A stretch of 64,000 nucleotides of DNA from Hsuehochloa calcarea. Its lineage: Eukaryota > Streptophyta > Magnoliopsida > Poales > Poaceae. The notes under the pieces are model-generated. The model was given only the letters and a program-made list of their open reading frames with translations. It was not told the origin of the DNA and searched no databases. Location of the stretch: contig CM070606.1 of NCBI GenBank assembly GCA_036346395.1, positions 16,478,915 through 16,542,914 of the forward strand. Direction: 5' to 3'. Shown one piece after another: positions 10,305-22,307 of the stretch. Positions within the stretch are counted from its first letter, which is position 1. Each line of letters opens with the position of its first letter. The translations under genes and the position numbers were made by a program.

Positions 10305-11118
10305 GGGGAGAACCCTGGAGTTAGGGTTAGTCTTTGGTGAGAAAATTAGGGTTAGCTCTAAAAAGGATTTGTTTTGCTTTTTGAGAGCTTGTTGAGAGGG
10401 AGAGTATGATCTGAAATCTTATGTAATCATTCCTCTATGTTTCCATCTGTAAACATTTGATATCTATCAATGAAACTCTGAGTTTTGATTACTTGTTTAT
10501 ATCCTCTTCCTTCTCTCTGTTCATGTTGAATAGCTAGGGTTTTGATGTATCCCTTGATTCGTCTTATGAAATAGCTTGAATCTTCATATCTAGAATCGCT
10601 TTGATATTGCTAATCTATTATCAAAGTTTCATGTCGAGAATCGAGAATCGTGCATATTGTGAGTTTTGGTCTTTCTTGTCCCTTTCTCAAGAAACCGCTT
10701 TTGGCTCGATTTTTGAATCTTTGTTTGCGATTCTTCTCCATGAGGTCAAGATGTTGTTTAGGATGATATCCTGTGAAACTTGACCAGAGAAGAGCATTCA
10801 AGATTTAGCACTTTGGATTTTTGGGAAAAACCCGAGCGCATCGTTTTGGTCAGACAATCGAACTTCCGATTGTACAAGGCGAACTATCGCAGCGGAACTT
10901 CCAGATCAACCCCGAACTTCCGAGTGCGGAACTATCACGGGTAAAATCGAACGTCCGATTTCTCGCAATATCTCAAACTTCGTTTCGCTTCTCTCGATTT
11001 TGCTTCACTCTTCTTTAGATATCCAGAGGACTTTGTAGGTCTTATTTAATTACAAGAAAGGGGAGCTCCTAATTTTAAAGCACCATTCACCCCCTCTCTG
11101 CCATTTCGGTCCTTCAAT

Positions 11119-11130
11119 TGGTATCGAGCC
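11119..11130 (+). other. Primer binding site of SIRE-b
   Basis: TGGTATCGAGCC sits two bases after the LTR end. The expected initiator tRNA-Met complement is TGGTATCAGAGCC, so one A is missing inside CAG. The same loss is seen in SIRE-a, SIRE-c and Tekay-A. Confidence 0.85.
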
Positions 11131-11171
11131 GGTTAGCTCTTCTTGATAGATCTTAACCGGTCGGTTGAGCC

Positions 11172-13560
11172 ATGGCAACTGACAAGTATTCCACCAAGCC
11201 TCCGCTTTTGATGGTCCGATTACCCTTCCGAAGAGCCGAATGGAAACTTACATCCGTGCTCGTGGGTATGCCATCCGGAGAAAGGTGAAGGTTAGATTTG
11301 TTGTTCTCGCCGATGAGAACATCAATGCCGGAAACATGGTCGATGTTGAGGCAAATGCTAAGGCAAGGAACATAATCATTCGTGGTTTAAGGTATGAGTT
11401 TGATCGTATTTCTCATTTGATTGCCATTTACATCCGGGTGACCTCGATGCATACCATGAGGGCACCACTCGATTAAGACGGTTCGACAAGACCAGCCAAG
11501 CGTGAGTACAAGAAATTTGAAATGCTTGTCGGTGAATCTTTAGACGAGTGCTTTTCGGCGCTTTCACAAAATCTTGAGCAACCTCCGAGCGGTCGGTCTT
11601 ACATACCCCGACTCTGATAACGCCGATGATGCTTTCGACTTGATCTTCGTGTTTGGGAGATGAAAGTGACTACCATCAAAGATAGCACGGACCTCTCGAC
11701 TCGACTCTTGATGCGCTTTACTCGCCTCAAGACTCACGAGATTGACATTGTCTCTCAAGGTCAAGTCACAATGATGGCTTTAGTCACCGATCCCACTTCG
11801 GATCTTCTTCGAAGTCGACACGGGTTCTCCCTAGTCGCTCTCGTGACATAACCGATGATCGCTAGAGCGACTTGAGGATGAATAGCCAGCCCTCCTAGCT
11901 CTAAGTTTTCCCATGCTTACAAGAGGAGGAGGGATGGTAAGAGAGGAGGTCTGTGATTTGTTTCGAGTGTGGTGGCCCCAACCACATCCGAGCAAACCGT
12001 CCCAAGCTTGGGAAGGGCAAAGGTGACTATGGCGGTCCAAGCAAGAACGACTACATCGACAAGAACCGCAACACGAAGCCCTCAAAGACTGACCAAGGCA
12101 AGAAGAAGTTCCGCAACTTTGGGAAGGCTAAGAAGTCGCTCCATCGCTGGCCCTCACCGCCTCGACGAGCCGGACACCAGCGAGGTGGAGGGGTGGAGGA
12201 CGATGATGGGAAGGACGATCATGATCCCAAGGACGACGGCAACTTCTCCAAGATGTGCTTCATGGCCCTCGGGCGAATCGAGCGACAATGAGTCAGACTC
12301 CGACCGACGAGGTTAGTCCCACTTATGACCAGCTTAATGATGCTTTTCTTAAGCTAGGTAGATTCCATGCTAAGTCTAGGGCTAAGTGTGTTGGGTTGGA
12401 GAAGGAAGTAGTTAGACTATCACGGAGCTCACTTTACTTACATCCGCTCCTCCCGTGATGAATGTGACACATGTCAGGCTTTGATTGATGATATGGAAAA
12501 CTAAGGACCTTACATGATAGTGTGTCCTCCGAACTTGACATGATTAAGGTAGAGAACATTAGCCTTCTTGTTGAATTAGAGATGAGTAGGATAGCACCTC
12601 CTTCATCCACTACTGTTGAGGCTACCGCTTGCACCTCATGTGAGGTTAAGGACAATTCGCTTAGAGGTCTTTATACCATGCCGCTTGATCCGCTCAAACT
12701 TGTGAAAATTGTAATAATCTCAAGATGAACCTAAAACAGCAGATCACAAAATTGTGAATTTCAAGTCGCGCTTACTAGAGCTCGTTGTTTCTTGTTTAAA
12801 TCGCCCTAAGTTAATCACGAACTAGAATCAGATATAAGCAGCTTCAAGAAATGATTGATCACAAGAATAAATTGACTCAAGATGCTTCTAAGGACCTTGT
12901 TAGCTCACCTTGCAATCATTGTAATAAACTAAAATGTGATTTGGTTGCATTGATGAAAAATGTGTGAAGCTAACTAAGGACCTTCTAGAGACACAATCAT
13001 CCGCTTGTATTGTGTGTGCTGGGAAGAAGTCTAAGGGTTTGGTAGAGACGCCTAGTAACGTGAACCAACTGCTAGCGAGAGGATCTGTCCCCCAAAGTCT
13101 ACCGTATGCGTGCACAAGCCAATCTTTCCTCCGTTGTTGGTTCTTCTTCCGCTCCCTTACCTTCTGCTGCCCCTTCTTCCCCTCGCTTCTTCTTGCACCT
13201 CTCTCTTTCGGAGTGTCAAGATCTTATGAACACTCGAGAGGTTTGTAGGAGGCAAGAAGAAGCTCAATCTCATTCTAGACAAATCTAAAATTTGCGATTT
13301 AATCGTGGTCTAGGATATGATATCCAGGAGGATATGAGGAAGCATCCACCGTCGTGCTCAAAACCATAGCACCTGTGTGATCAAGACTAAGCCTGTGGAT
13401 CGAGAAAGTCAATTTTAAGTCACAGGTTTTGTTCAAAGGATTTCGACAAGAAGGTGATTCCACCGCAGCTTCGCCCTCGTAAGGCGAAGTATCATTGCAC
13501 CTTTGTCGTAAAGATGGACATTTAGTTGATCATTGCTTCAGCGCCAAGATCGCTACAGAG
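11172..13560 (+). pseudogene. SIRE-b gag region, frame broken by many small indels
   Basis: The frame starts at the ATG at 11172 (MATDKYSTKPP). It continues through METYIRARGYAI, a gag core with SLDEC and AVGLTY-like words, and a zinc knuckle CFECGGPNHIRANRP (near 11955-12000) whose last Cys codon reads Arg. A basic stretch and an acidic linker follow. The C-terminal part (12300-13100) is a coiled coil carrying repeated Cys-X2-Cys pairs (CDTC, CTSC, CENC, CNHC, CIVC). Gag would form the particle and bind the RNA. The copy at 22308-24720 is almost the same, with indels at different places. Many breaks fall at CTG/CAG/CGG triplets, so the true gene may be less damaged than it looks. Confidence 0.75.
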
Positions 13561-16500
13561 ACCGTGTTGAGTCTCTTAGGCACATTCGTGGTCGCCCTGC
13601 ATCTTGAGTGCACCTAAGACCAACACGAGGTCTAGATTTGTTCCATCCGATAGTTTTGGGCAGATCGAGGACTTGGTTTTTCCGAAGTTTTCGAAGTTTC
13701 GTCCTCATGCTCCCTTTGGTCGTAATCTTCCGCCGCCCCGAGGGTAGATCTCGTTTTCCTTTCGAGATAGCTACCATGGCGAGATCAAGATGTTATCGCA
13801 CTTCGACTCGCTTCCTCCATAGCAATGGATCCAAAGAACAGCCGAGATCTTTTGACTTGTTGAGTGACAGAGAGCGAGGGTAGATAGAGGTCGGCCTTGC
13901 TTGACTACTTCATCTGCTCGTCGTGTTACTCAAGATTGGGTGCCAAAATCATCGCCGATTCACCCCAAGATCGAGACTTTACTGCTTGACTCGTGGTCGC
14001 CGGCCGGGAAGGAAAGGTCCGGATTGTAGACTCGGTTGTTCACGCCATATGACCGTGAGTCTCGCTGGTTTTCTTCCCTAGCCCGCGCTCGTGTGATGAG
14101 ACGATCACCTTCGAGATGCTTCATTTGGGCGCCATCGCTAAAGGTACCGTGAGCATTAATGATTCTTTTATTTTAAAAGATGTTGCCTTAGTAAGTAAGC
14201 CGCAGATAATCGCTTTCGCCTCTCACCACCGATGACGGTTTCGAGGTGAGCTTTAAGAAAACAATTGCAAAATTCTTGATTCTTCTGTAGTCTAGTTTAT
14301 GGATTTCTCGTTATGGGAGGATTTTTCGTGCTGATTTTTCCGATCTTCCGTGATCCTCTCCGATGTTTAATTGCTTCAATCCCGTGATTTGTCTTTCTCG
14401 CATAGGAGACTTGGTCATATAGGATTTGATCATCCGACCTGAGTTAGCGCCACGATCTCATTCGTGGTTTGCCAAACTCAAAATGGTCAAGGATCTTGTT
14501 TGTGCTCCTTGCCAAGACGGCAAAATGGTTGCCGCTTCACATCCTCCAGCCATAAAGGACTATGACAGATGCACTGTGTCAATCGCCCATATGGACACGA
14601 GAGGACCACCTAGAGTGCAACAAGAGGAGGGAAGTGGTACGCATTTGTCGTGGTCGATGACTTCTCGAGGTATTCTTGGGTGTTCTTCTTAGCCTCAAGG
14701 ATGAGACGCTTACTCTTTTCGTGGTCTTTTGGTAGGCTTTCGCTGAGCTCCCTGTGCATTACGAGCACCAGACCGATAATGGCACCGAGTTCAAGAATTC
14801 CTACTTTGAGAGTTTTGTGGTGAGACAGTGTAGAGCACCGCCTCGCCTCCATACGCCCCCAACAAAATGGCGTTGTGGAGAGGAAGAACCGCACCTTGGT
14901 CGAGATGGCCAGACGATGCTTGATGAGTACTCTACACCTAGGAAGTTTTAATGAGGCAATTGCTACCGCTTGTCATGTTTCTAATGTAGTTTTTCTTCTG
15001 CACTCTTGCATCGCACTTCTTATGAGTTGAGATATGGGCGAAACCCCGGCCTCGCATTTTTGTGTGTTTGGTTGCAAGTGTTTTATTTCAAGTCCTGGGA
15101 ACCTAGATAAGTTCGAGTCACGATCTTGTGATGGGATCTTTCCGGGTTACTCGACTTCTTCTCGTGCCTATAGAGTCCGAATCGCGAATCTAGTAAATTG
15201 TTAGAAACTCAGTGAGGTGACCTTCGATGAGGCCACCCAGGACTAGGCCTCGATATCTCGTGTTCCTTAGAGCGCCTCGAGTCCATCTTTGTGGACGATG
15301 AGGAGGATGGAGATGAGGGTTGTTTACCCGATCCAGCTTCTTCCTCCTCCTCTTGAGGTGCCTTCTTCCACCACACCTCGAGGAGATCACCTTACCTTCC
15401 GCTTCTTCCAAGCTAGTGGCTCTGCTCCTATCTCATCCGCTAATGAGGTAGAGGCCACTTCTTCATCTCACCTCGACCTCCAAGACACATTCAAAAGGAC
15501 CATCCTTCAGAGTGCATCATTGGAGACCTCTTTGAGCGTGTCACACGCTCTAAGGTCGGGTTTGTCTCTCTTCTGCTCCATTCGCCTTCTTCGCCTCATT
15601 TGAGCCCAAAGACGCTTGTCATGCTCTATCCGACGAGTCTTGGACAAACGCTATGCATGAGGAGTTGGAAAACTTTGAAAGGAACAAGGTCCGGTCTCTT
15701 GTTGAGCCCCTCAAGGTCACAATATCATTGGGACCAAATGGGTGTTCAAGAACAAGCAAAGTGAAGATGGGTTAGTCATTCAAACAAGGCTAGGTCGGTA
15801 GCTCTGTGGTTACTCTCAAGTTGAGGGTCTAGATTTCAAGAGACCTTTGCCCTCGTAGCTAGACTTGAAGCCATTAGAACTCGCTTGCCTTTGCAGCCTT
15901 CTAAGGGTTTCAAGCTTTACCAGATGGATGTCAAGAGTGCCTTCCTCAATGGCCTTATTGAGGAAGAAGTCTATGTGAGACACCTCCGGTTTCGAGAACC
16001 CCAAATACCCTAACCATGTCTACAAAGCTTTCCAAAGCTTTGTATGGACTCAAGCAGTTCCCTGAGCTTGGTATGAAAGGCTTAAGTTCTATCTCACGAG
16101 CCATGGTTTTGAGATGGGTAAAATTGACAAAACCTTGTTCATCCGCCGCCTTGGCATTGATCTTCCGCTCGTCAGATCTACGTGGATGACATTATCTTTG
16201 GCGGCCTCGCATGCTCGCTTCCCGCTTTTCCGATGTCATGAGCTCGGAGTTTGAAATGAGCATGATGGGCGAGTTGAGCTTCTTCCTTGGCTTCCAAATC
16301 AAACAGACTCTGGAGGGTACTTTTCTTCATCAAGGCAAATACACTCGAGACCTCCCAAGCTGCTTCGACATGAATGATGGAAAGCCAAGATCAACCCAAT
16401 GGCATCTACAACCGCCTCGATCCGCATGAAGACGGCGAACTGCTGACCAAAAGGATTTTAGGAGCATGATTGGCTCTCTCTTGTACTCATGTACTCGAGA

Positions 16501-17102
16501 CCGTATATACACTTTTCGTGTGTCTTTGTGCTCTGCTTTCAGCTTCTCCTCACAGATCTCACCGTCAAAGCGGTGAAGCGCATCTTTCTGCACCTTCGAG
16601 CTACCATTGACTATGGTATCCGTACTCTCCTCTTCTTGTCTATCTCTTAGAGCCTTCTCCGATGCGATTTCACGGTCAGAGGATAGATAGGAAGAGCACT
16701 TCCGCACTTGTCAATTCATTGGTACTTCTCTTGTCTCCGGTCGCCGAGGAAGCAATCCTGTTGCGCAATCCACCGCAGAGGCCGAGCACGCTGTCGCAGC
16801 CCATTGTCGAGCCAAGTGATTTGATGGTCTCGACCGCAGGATTTCGGTTATCTATCGATCGCTGCTCCACTCTTCTCGTGATAACACGCCCGCAATTTGC
16901 ATTGCCAAGAATCCAAAGGCAACATTCTCGACCAAGCATATTGATATAAGATATCACTTTCTTAGAGACCATGTAGAGAAGGGTGACATTGTGCTCGGGC
17001 CAGGAGAGGAGCACCGCTGGTGATATCTTCACTAAGCCTCCGGACGTTGCCTCGGTTGCCACTCTGGGAGAGCTTAGTGGTTTGTCCTTACGGATTCTGT
17101 GA
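13561..17102 (+). pseudogene. SIRE-b pol: protease, integrase, reverse transcriptase, RNase H, frame broken
   Basis: The Copia order is visible across frames. A protease active-site region near 14025-14060 reads VDS then CSRHMT-like, with one base lost. The integrase zinc region has LVCAPCQDGKMVAASHPP (14495-14550), and the catalytic core shows HMDTRGP and DNGTEFKN (14590-14800) with a following ERKNR-like Glu. RT starts at AMHEELENFERNK (15650), shows QMDVKSAFLNGLIEEEVYV (15920-15975) and has the YVDD motif at 16179-16190. RNase H covers about 16480-16990, ending near TKHIDIRYHFLRDHVEKGD. The stop is at 17100-17102, directly followed by GGGGGAG. All domains are present, so this was an autonomous element. 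Confidence 0.8.
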
Positions 17103-18826
17103 GGGGGAGCGCAGTGCTACTACTATATTATATTATATTATGTTATATTATACGCTTACTCTTTCTCGGTTTCATTTCTTTAAATATTTTGGTCAAGTCC
17201 TTCCAAAGATAGATTAGAGTGTCTCTTGCCAAATTGCTTTGACTACTACTTCTTGTCTTGTGCTTCTAGGATGTCGCTTATTAGTCGGTTCTTCCTCTCT
17301 AAGTAGAGCTTACTCACTTCTTATAGGATCTAGCAAGGGTCGGGCCACCCTTGGGTAGACAGGATGTTGTTTGCTCCTTAGTGTATGTGTAGATCATTGA
17401 TAGTCCTAGAATCATATGGGGTAGATAAGAACCCGTCTGAGCGATAGTTTTCTATATCTTTTCTATGCTCTAAAGGACCGCTTTTCTATTTTTATTTTCG
17501 ATTCTCGCTTGTTCCTTTGTCTGTGGGGAGTTATTCTTGGTTATTCCATTTTCTTAATTGTGTCTTAACTCAACCTCAATTAAAAGATGCATCTCATTCA
17601 AGGGAATCGATTTTTGTGTATTTCATCAAGCATTGCATAATAATCAAATGGAGCCTTGTTTATTATCCTTTATGATCTGCTTTCACTTTTTACATCTTGC
17701 CATGATTTATGCTAAACCGCTAGATCTATCATGACTTTTATGTGTAGTTTAGTCTTTGCCATGCTAAGGTACTTAAAATGCTAAACTTGAATTAAAATCT
17801 TGTCATGATAGCTCTTGAGACTAGTCCGTTAAAACTATCCTTTTATGATTTTCGCCATGTCAAGTAGGTCGAGTTGAGTCCTCGAATCTCTTTTGAACTT
17901 TTGAGTAAGCTATGTCGCTTGTTAAGAAACATGACTTATCTCTAATCACCGGTCTAAAACTTCAAAAGCAAAATGATCTCTTTGTGCTGAAAAAACCGAT
18001 CTCACCAAATCTTTCTCATGAGACGGCTTGCCATTGACTAGGCATGAACTCGTGGGGAGCCTTGATGACCTAAGATCACCTCCTTAAGTCTGTTGTTTGG
18101 AGTGGTCGATAAGGCTTGGGATCTAGCACATGGCTATAAAAAAAAAAATGGTTGAAGCTCAGAGGCGCTTGTGGATGGCACCTAGTCCAGAGCTTGCTTT
18201 ATCGAGATAAAACCTTAAAGAGCCTTAAAATAGAAAGTCTTCTAAAAGAAAATGTGCTAAAATTGCTTATCATCAAAGAGACCAAGTTCGATAAAATGAG
18301 TCCTTCTTCAACTGTAGCACTCTAAACTGCTCAAGATGAGTTTTCTTGGTTCAACTTAGATTATTTGACATGGCTTGCATCATCCTTGGATATCTTTAGC
18401 TAGATTTCAATCTTGACTTATTTGACTCGCTAAAGAACCGGATCATTAATCGATTATGGACTTTCTGCCTTAGCTCTTCTATACATCGATTGTCATGATC
18501 TTGATAGCATTCTTCCGTGTTATGGCTTGGTGTAATACTCTAATAGTCATTTTGGATAATCTACATGGCTCCTAATGCTTAAAATGAACATCATATAGTC
18601 TTTTCCTCCCTTTTCTACATATTGATGATTTTATTGCCAAAGGGGAGAATGTGTGTGAGAAAAGCCTTGAGTTTTGTGCTAAAATTGCTCTTTCATCTCA
18701 TCTCAAGTCTTTCTCTTTTGTCAACTTGGTCTTGAGCTTAATTCTCTTGTTTAGACCTTGGTTGTTGGAATCTCAAACTCATCTTATGCTTTTTTTGCAT
18801 TGTCAATATACTCATCAAGGGGAGAT
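17103..18826 (+). other. SIRE-b 3' spacer between pol and LTR
   Basis: About 1.7 kb without a recognisable gene; open frames are under 75 codons. It starts with a purine tract after the pol stop. It contains TTGTGGATGGCACCTAGTCC (18169-18188), a block shared with SIRE-a. Purine tracts AAAGGGGAGAA (near 18640) and AAGGGGAGAT (18817-18826) close it; the last is the polypurine tract of the 3' LTR. SIRE relatives sometimes carry an env-like gene here, but none is visible. Confidence 0.7.
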
Positions 18827-20413
18827 TGAGAGACCATGTGAGAGGTCCTCCACTCGAGTGATGAGTATTTGACAAGTGTGTTGATTAGATTGAGAGTTGA
18901 GATTTTCGGTTTGGACTGCTTCGGCCGAAGTCAGGAAATCGGAACTACCTGTATGGAGCGGAAGTTCCGATTAATCGAACTCACCGTGTTGAAAATCGGA
19001 ACTTCGCTTAATCTGGGATTTGAGTTCGCTTGAGTAAAGCGCGGAACTTCCGCGACTGGTGTTGCGGAAGTACCGCTATGTCCGACAGAGAGTCAAAATC
19101 GGAATTGAATCTCGGGAAATCGGATGTTGAAGATCGGAAGTTCCGCAATGGTAAGCGCGAACTTCCGATAATCTCGACAGTGCGGATGTTCGAAATCGAA
19201 CTTCCGCCGTGGTAAGTGCGAACTTCCGATTGTGTCCGTAATCGCGTAGAAGGTTAAATTGTGATTTTGATTTTGTATGAGTTTGAGTCTTATACAAATA
19301 TTGATGCTATGTTATTGTGCAATGCTATGTGATGTGTTTTTGTCCGTGTTGACCGCAGGCATCAAGATGGAGTCGTGGCGAGACACGTGGACCTGACTAG
19401 GCGCAGGAGGCGCTGAGGTCGAACGGCCGGATGTGTCAAGACGGCGTGAATCTTGAAGCGATTGCAGTCGTGGCACAACAAGGTGTACGGAGGCTTCGGA
19501 AGGTGCGCAAGGGGCGAAGGGTCTTTTCGCAAAGCGGCAAAAGTGGAGGCGGTTCCGTTCGGTGTAGCGGGCTTAATGGGTTGAGGCCCATTAGCCAAGG
19601 CTATAAATAGGGAGAACCCCGGAGTTAGAGTTAGTCTTTGGTGAGAAAATTAGGTTAGCTCTAAAAGGATTTGTTTTGCTTTTTGAGAGCTTGTTGAGAG
19701 GAGAGTATGATCTCAAATCTTATGTAATCATTCCTCTATGTTTCCATCTCAGAAACATTTGATATCTATCAATGAAACTCGAGTTTTGATTACTTGTTTA
19801 TATCCTCTTCCTTCTCTCTGCTCATGTTGAATAGCTAGGGTTTTGATGTATCCTTGATTCGCCTTATGAAATAGCTTGAATCTTCATATCTAGAATCGCT
19901 TTGATATTGCTAATCTATTATCAAAGTTTCATGTCGAGAATCGAGAATCGTGCATATTGTGAGTTTTGGTCTTTCTTGTCCCTTTCTCAAGAAACTGCTT
20001 TTGGCTCGATTTTGAATCTTTGTTTGCATTCTTTCCATGAGGTCAAGATGTTGTTTAGGATGATATCCCGTGAAACTTGACCGAGAAGAGCATTCAAGAT
20101 TTAGCACTTTGGATTTTTGGGAAAACCCGAGCGCATCGTTTTTGGTCAGACAATCGAACTTCCGATTGTACAAGGCTGAACTACACGCAGCGGAACTTCC
20201 AGATCGAACCCCGAACTTCCGGAGTGCGGAACTATCACGGTAAAATCGAACGTCCGATTTCTCCGCAATACCAAACTTCGTTTCGCTTCTCCGATTTTGC
20301 TTCACTCTTCTTTAGATATCCAGAGGACCTTGTAGGTCTTATTTAATTACAGCAAAGGGGAGCTCCTAATTTTAAAGCACCATTCACCCCCTCTCTGCTA
20401 TTTCGGTCCTTCG
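18827..20413 (+). repeat. 3' LTR of SIRE-b
   Basis: It begins TGAGAGACCATG after the polypurine tract and ends near TTTCGGTCCTTC at 20412-20413, where the final CA plus target GTTTG reads CGCTTTG. Long stretches are identical to 9513-11116. Remaining differences are mostly one- to three-base changes at CTG, CAG or CGG. Low real divergence suggests a fairly recent insertion. Confidence 0.85.
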
Positions 20414-20457
20414 CTTTGATCGCTCGATGCATAATCATGGCCTCTCCATGTACCTAT
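20414..20457 (-). pseudogene. Continuation of the Copia family D RNase H
   Basis: The minus strand reads MHRAIK, which joins directly to ILRYLKGTIEFG on the far side of SIRE-b, as in the conserved Copia RH entry. It shows the pre-insertion order of the locus. It is then cut by a Gypsy LTR that begins at 20458. Confidence 0.6.
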
Positions 20458-20829
20458 TGTGACAACCCACTTTCAAACGGTAGAATAGTGCCTCCATTTG
20501 GTTTTCGATTTTCGCCATTTTTTCAATTCATCGCTTGAATTTAAAAACTCCGAGCTTCTCTAAGCTCGGTTTGTGTTTCAAAACTACCTTCAAATTCTGA
20601 ATTCAAAATTCAAATTGAATTCGCCCTTTTTCATATTTTGGACCCTTCCAAAATCTTACCTACTTTTATTTCGCTAATAACTCATTTTTTCCATTTTCTT
20701 TTCTCCCCGCCTGTGCCAAAGTTCTCCTACCGCCCATTCTCCTTTCCATTTTCTCCACTGCCCTACCGCCTTTTCCCCATTTCTCGCCCGCCACTTTTTC
20801 CCCCGGCCGCTTCTTTTCCTTCTTTCCCG
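20458..20829 (+). repeat. Left end of a Gypsy LTR, plus strand, cut by SIRE-c
   Basis: TGTGACAACCCACTTTC is a typical Gypsy LTR start. It is followed by AT-rich and then C/T-rich sequence (20690-20829). The remainder is not in the window, because SIRE-c begins at 20830, followed by Tekay-A and the gap. Family not assigned. Confidence 0.5.
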
Positions 20830-22252
20830 TGAGAGACCATGTGAGAGGTCCTCCATTGTGAGTGATGAGTATTTGATGCCTTGTTGAAAAGTTTGTGATG
20901 AGTACTTGAGTTTGTTTTTGGCTTTCTCTCAGTAGTCGTCGAGCTAGGAAGTATTCACCACGCTGGTCGTAGTCGAAGTCTGCTTCACCACGCCATAGTC
21001 GAAGTCCTGTTACGACCATGTTTGTCGTGGTCTGAGGTCACCAGGAAGTATTCACCACGCTGGTCGTAGTCAAGTCTGCTCCACCACGCTTAGTCGAAGT
21101 CTGTTCCGCCACGCTAGTCGGGTCTGCTCCGACCACTGTAGTCGAAGTCCTGCTTCGACCTCGCTAGTCAAAGTCCGTGTCACCACGCTGCTATGTGATC
21201 CGAGGTCAAGGTTTTCGACTCCAACAGATGTGGTCGAATGGAGTCCACCACGAGGAAAGCTGGTCGATGTCCCGGAATCGGTCGTTAGAATTGGGAACCG
21301 GTCGATGGTTTTGTTTTTGCGTCAGAGACCTTGTGCATTTGATAGTTCATCATTTCGACCGGTCTTGTTGCGCACTAATCTTATTTCGAGCTCGCTTTGT
21401 GGTCCTGTTCTTTGTATTGTGCCGCTATGTGATGCTTTGTGTTTGATTTAGTTGCGTGATCTTGAGACAAGTCTTGGTGAGGTTTGGAGAGGCTCGGGAC
21501 TAGACATAGGAGATGTTGAGGTCCGTAACGACTGAAACCATGTAAGACAAGTCTTGCAAAGTGATCGAACGAGTTGACAAAGAAGGCAAGAGGAAGAAGC
21601 TTCCAGAAGACAGCTTGAGGAGTATTTTGGACAAATACCTAAAGTCAGAAGGGAAGTCATTCCTCCGGAAAGCAATGGAGTTGTTGGTGCTAATGGGCAA
21701 AGCAAAGGAGCCGCTGGTCGATAGTAACGGTAAAGCATCGCCTCCGAAAAGCACTGCTGCTCGTTAATGGGTTGTCGTTGTTTGAAACCCGATAGCCGAG
21801 GCTATAACAAGAGATGTTAGGTTTCGTAAGAAGGGTGACGAGAGAGGATGTTCCGTGAGCGGCCCGAGCTTTTTCTCGCCTAATTTGTGTGAGTTGTCTC
21901 TCGGTAAGAGCATGGATGCTCGTATCTTCACCAAGTGGTCGATGAACCTCTATGATCAATCATACATTTATCAAGATCATTCTCAAGTTTTGCTTTCCTT
22001 GAGATGTTTTGATTGATTTTTTTGTCCTCTGCTTTTCGCTTAGACCATAGCTTATTTGCCGTGCTCTCTCGCACATCGCGATTCGACCATGAGTTGGTGA
22101 TCGACCAAGGCATAAGCTTTTCTCGATCATTGTTCACCACGGTGGTTTTTCTTCTCACCACGGCTATTATTGAATATGGTGATTCATGTGAATTTTAATA
22201 GAGAGTTTTAAGGCACCATTCACCCTCCCTCTCTGCTATTTTCGGTCCTTCA
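20830..22252 (+). repeat. 5' LTR of SIRE-c (Copia)
   Basis: 1423 bp. The first ~48 bp (TGAGAGACCATGTGAGAGG onward) and the last ~45 bp (GCACCATTCACC...GGTCCTTCA) match SIRE-b, but the centre is different. It carries its own repeat array (20950-21190) and a weak promoter word GGCTATAACAAG near 21799. The primer site follows at 22255. Confidence 0.8.
20956..21290 (+). repeat. Array of TCACCACGCTGGTCG / AGTCGAAGTC units in the SIRE-c LTR
   Basis: CCACG occurs at about 20958, 20988, 21054, 21083, 21109 and 21183, with variants between (CGACCATG, GTCGTGG). Each is paired with AGTCGAAGTC-like words, giving units of about 26-30 bp. The motif is unrelated to those of SIRE-a and SIRE-b. Confidence 0.65.
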
Positions 22253-22254
22253 AT

Positions 22255-22266
22255 TGGTATCGAGCC
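22255..22266 (+). other. Primer binding site of SIRE-c
   Basis: TGGTATCGAGCC lies two bases after the LTR end. It is the initiator tRNA-Met type, with the same one-base loss inside CAG as SIRE-b. Confidence 0.8.
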
Positions 22267-22307
22267 GTGTTAGCTCTTCTTTATAGATCTTAACCGGCCA
22301 TTGAGCC

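Larger units (their letters stand above)
9513..11116 (+). repeat. 5' LTR of SIRE-b (Copia)
   Basis: 1604 bp, from TGAGAGACCATGTGAGAGG to TTTCGGTCCTTCA. It pairs with 18827-20413, which is nearly identical apart from small changes. A cluster of short GGAAC/GTTCC palindromes fills 9629-9925. A promoter (10263-10304) precedes the primer site at 11119. The preceding 5 bases, GTTTG, are a likely target duplication; the right side reads GCTTTG at the damaged junction. Confidence 0.9.

Noticed and set aside
20638..20832. Pro/Ser/Phe-rich frame resembling a small secreted protein
   Set aside because: It is a translation of a C/T-rich LTR stretch and ends where SIRE-c inserts.
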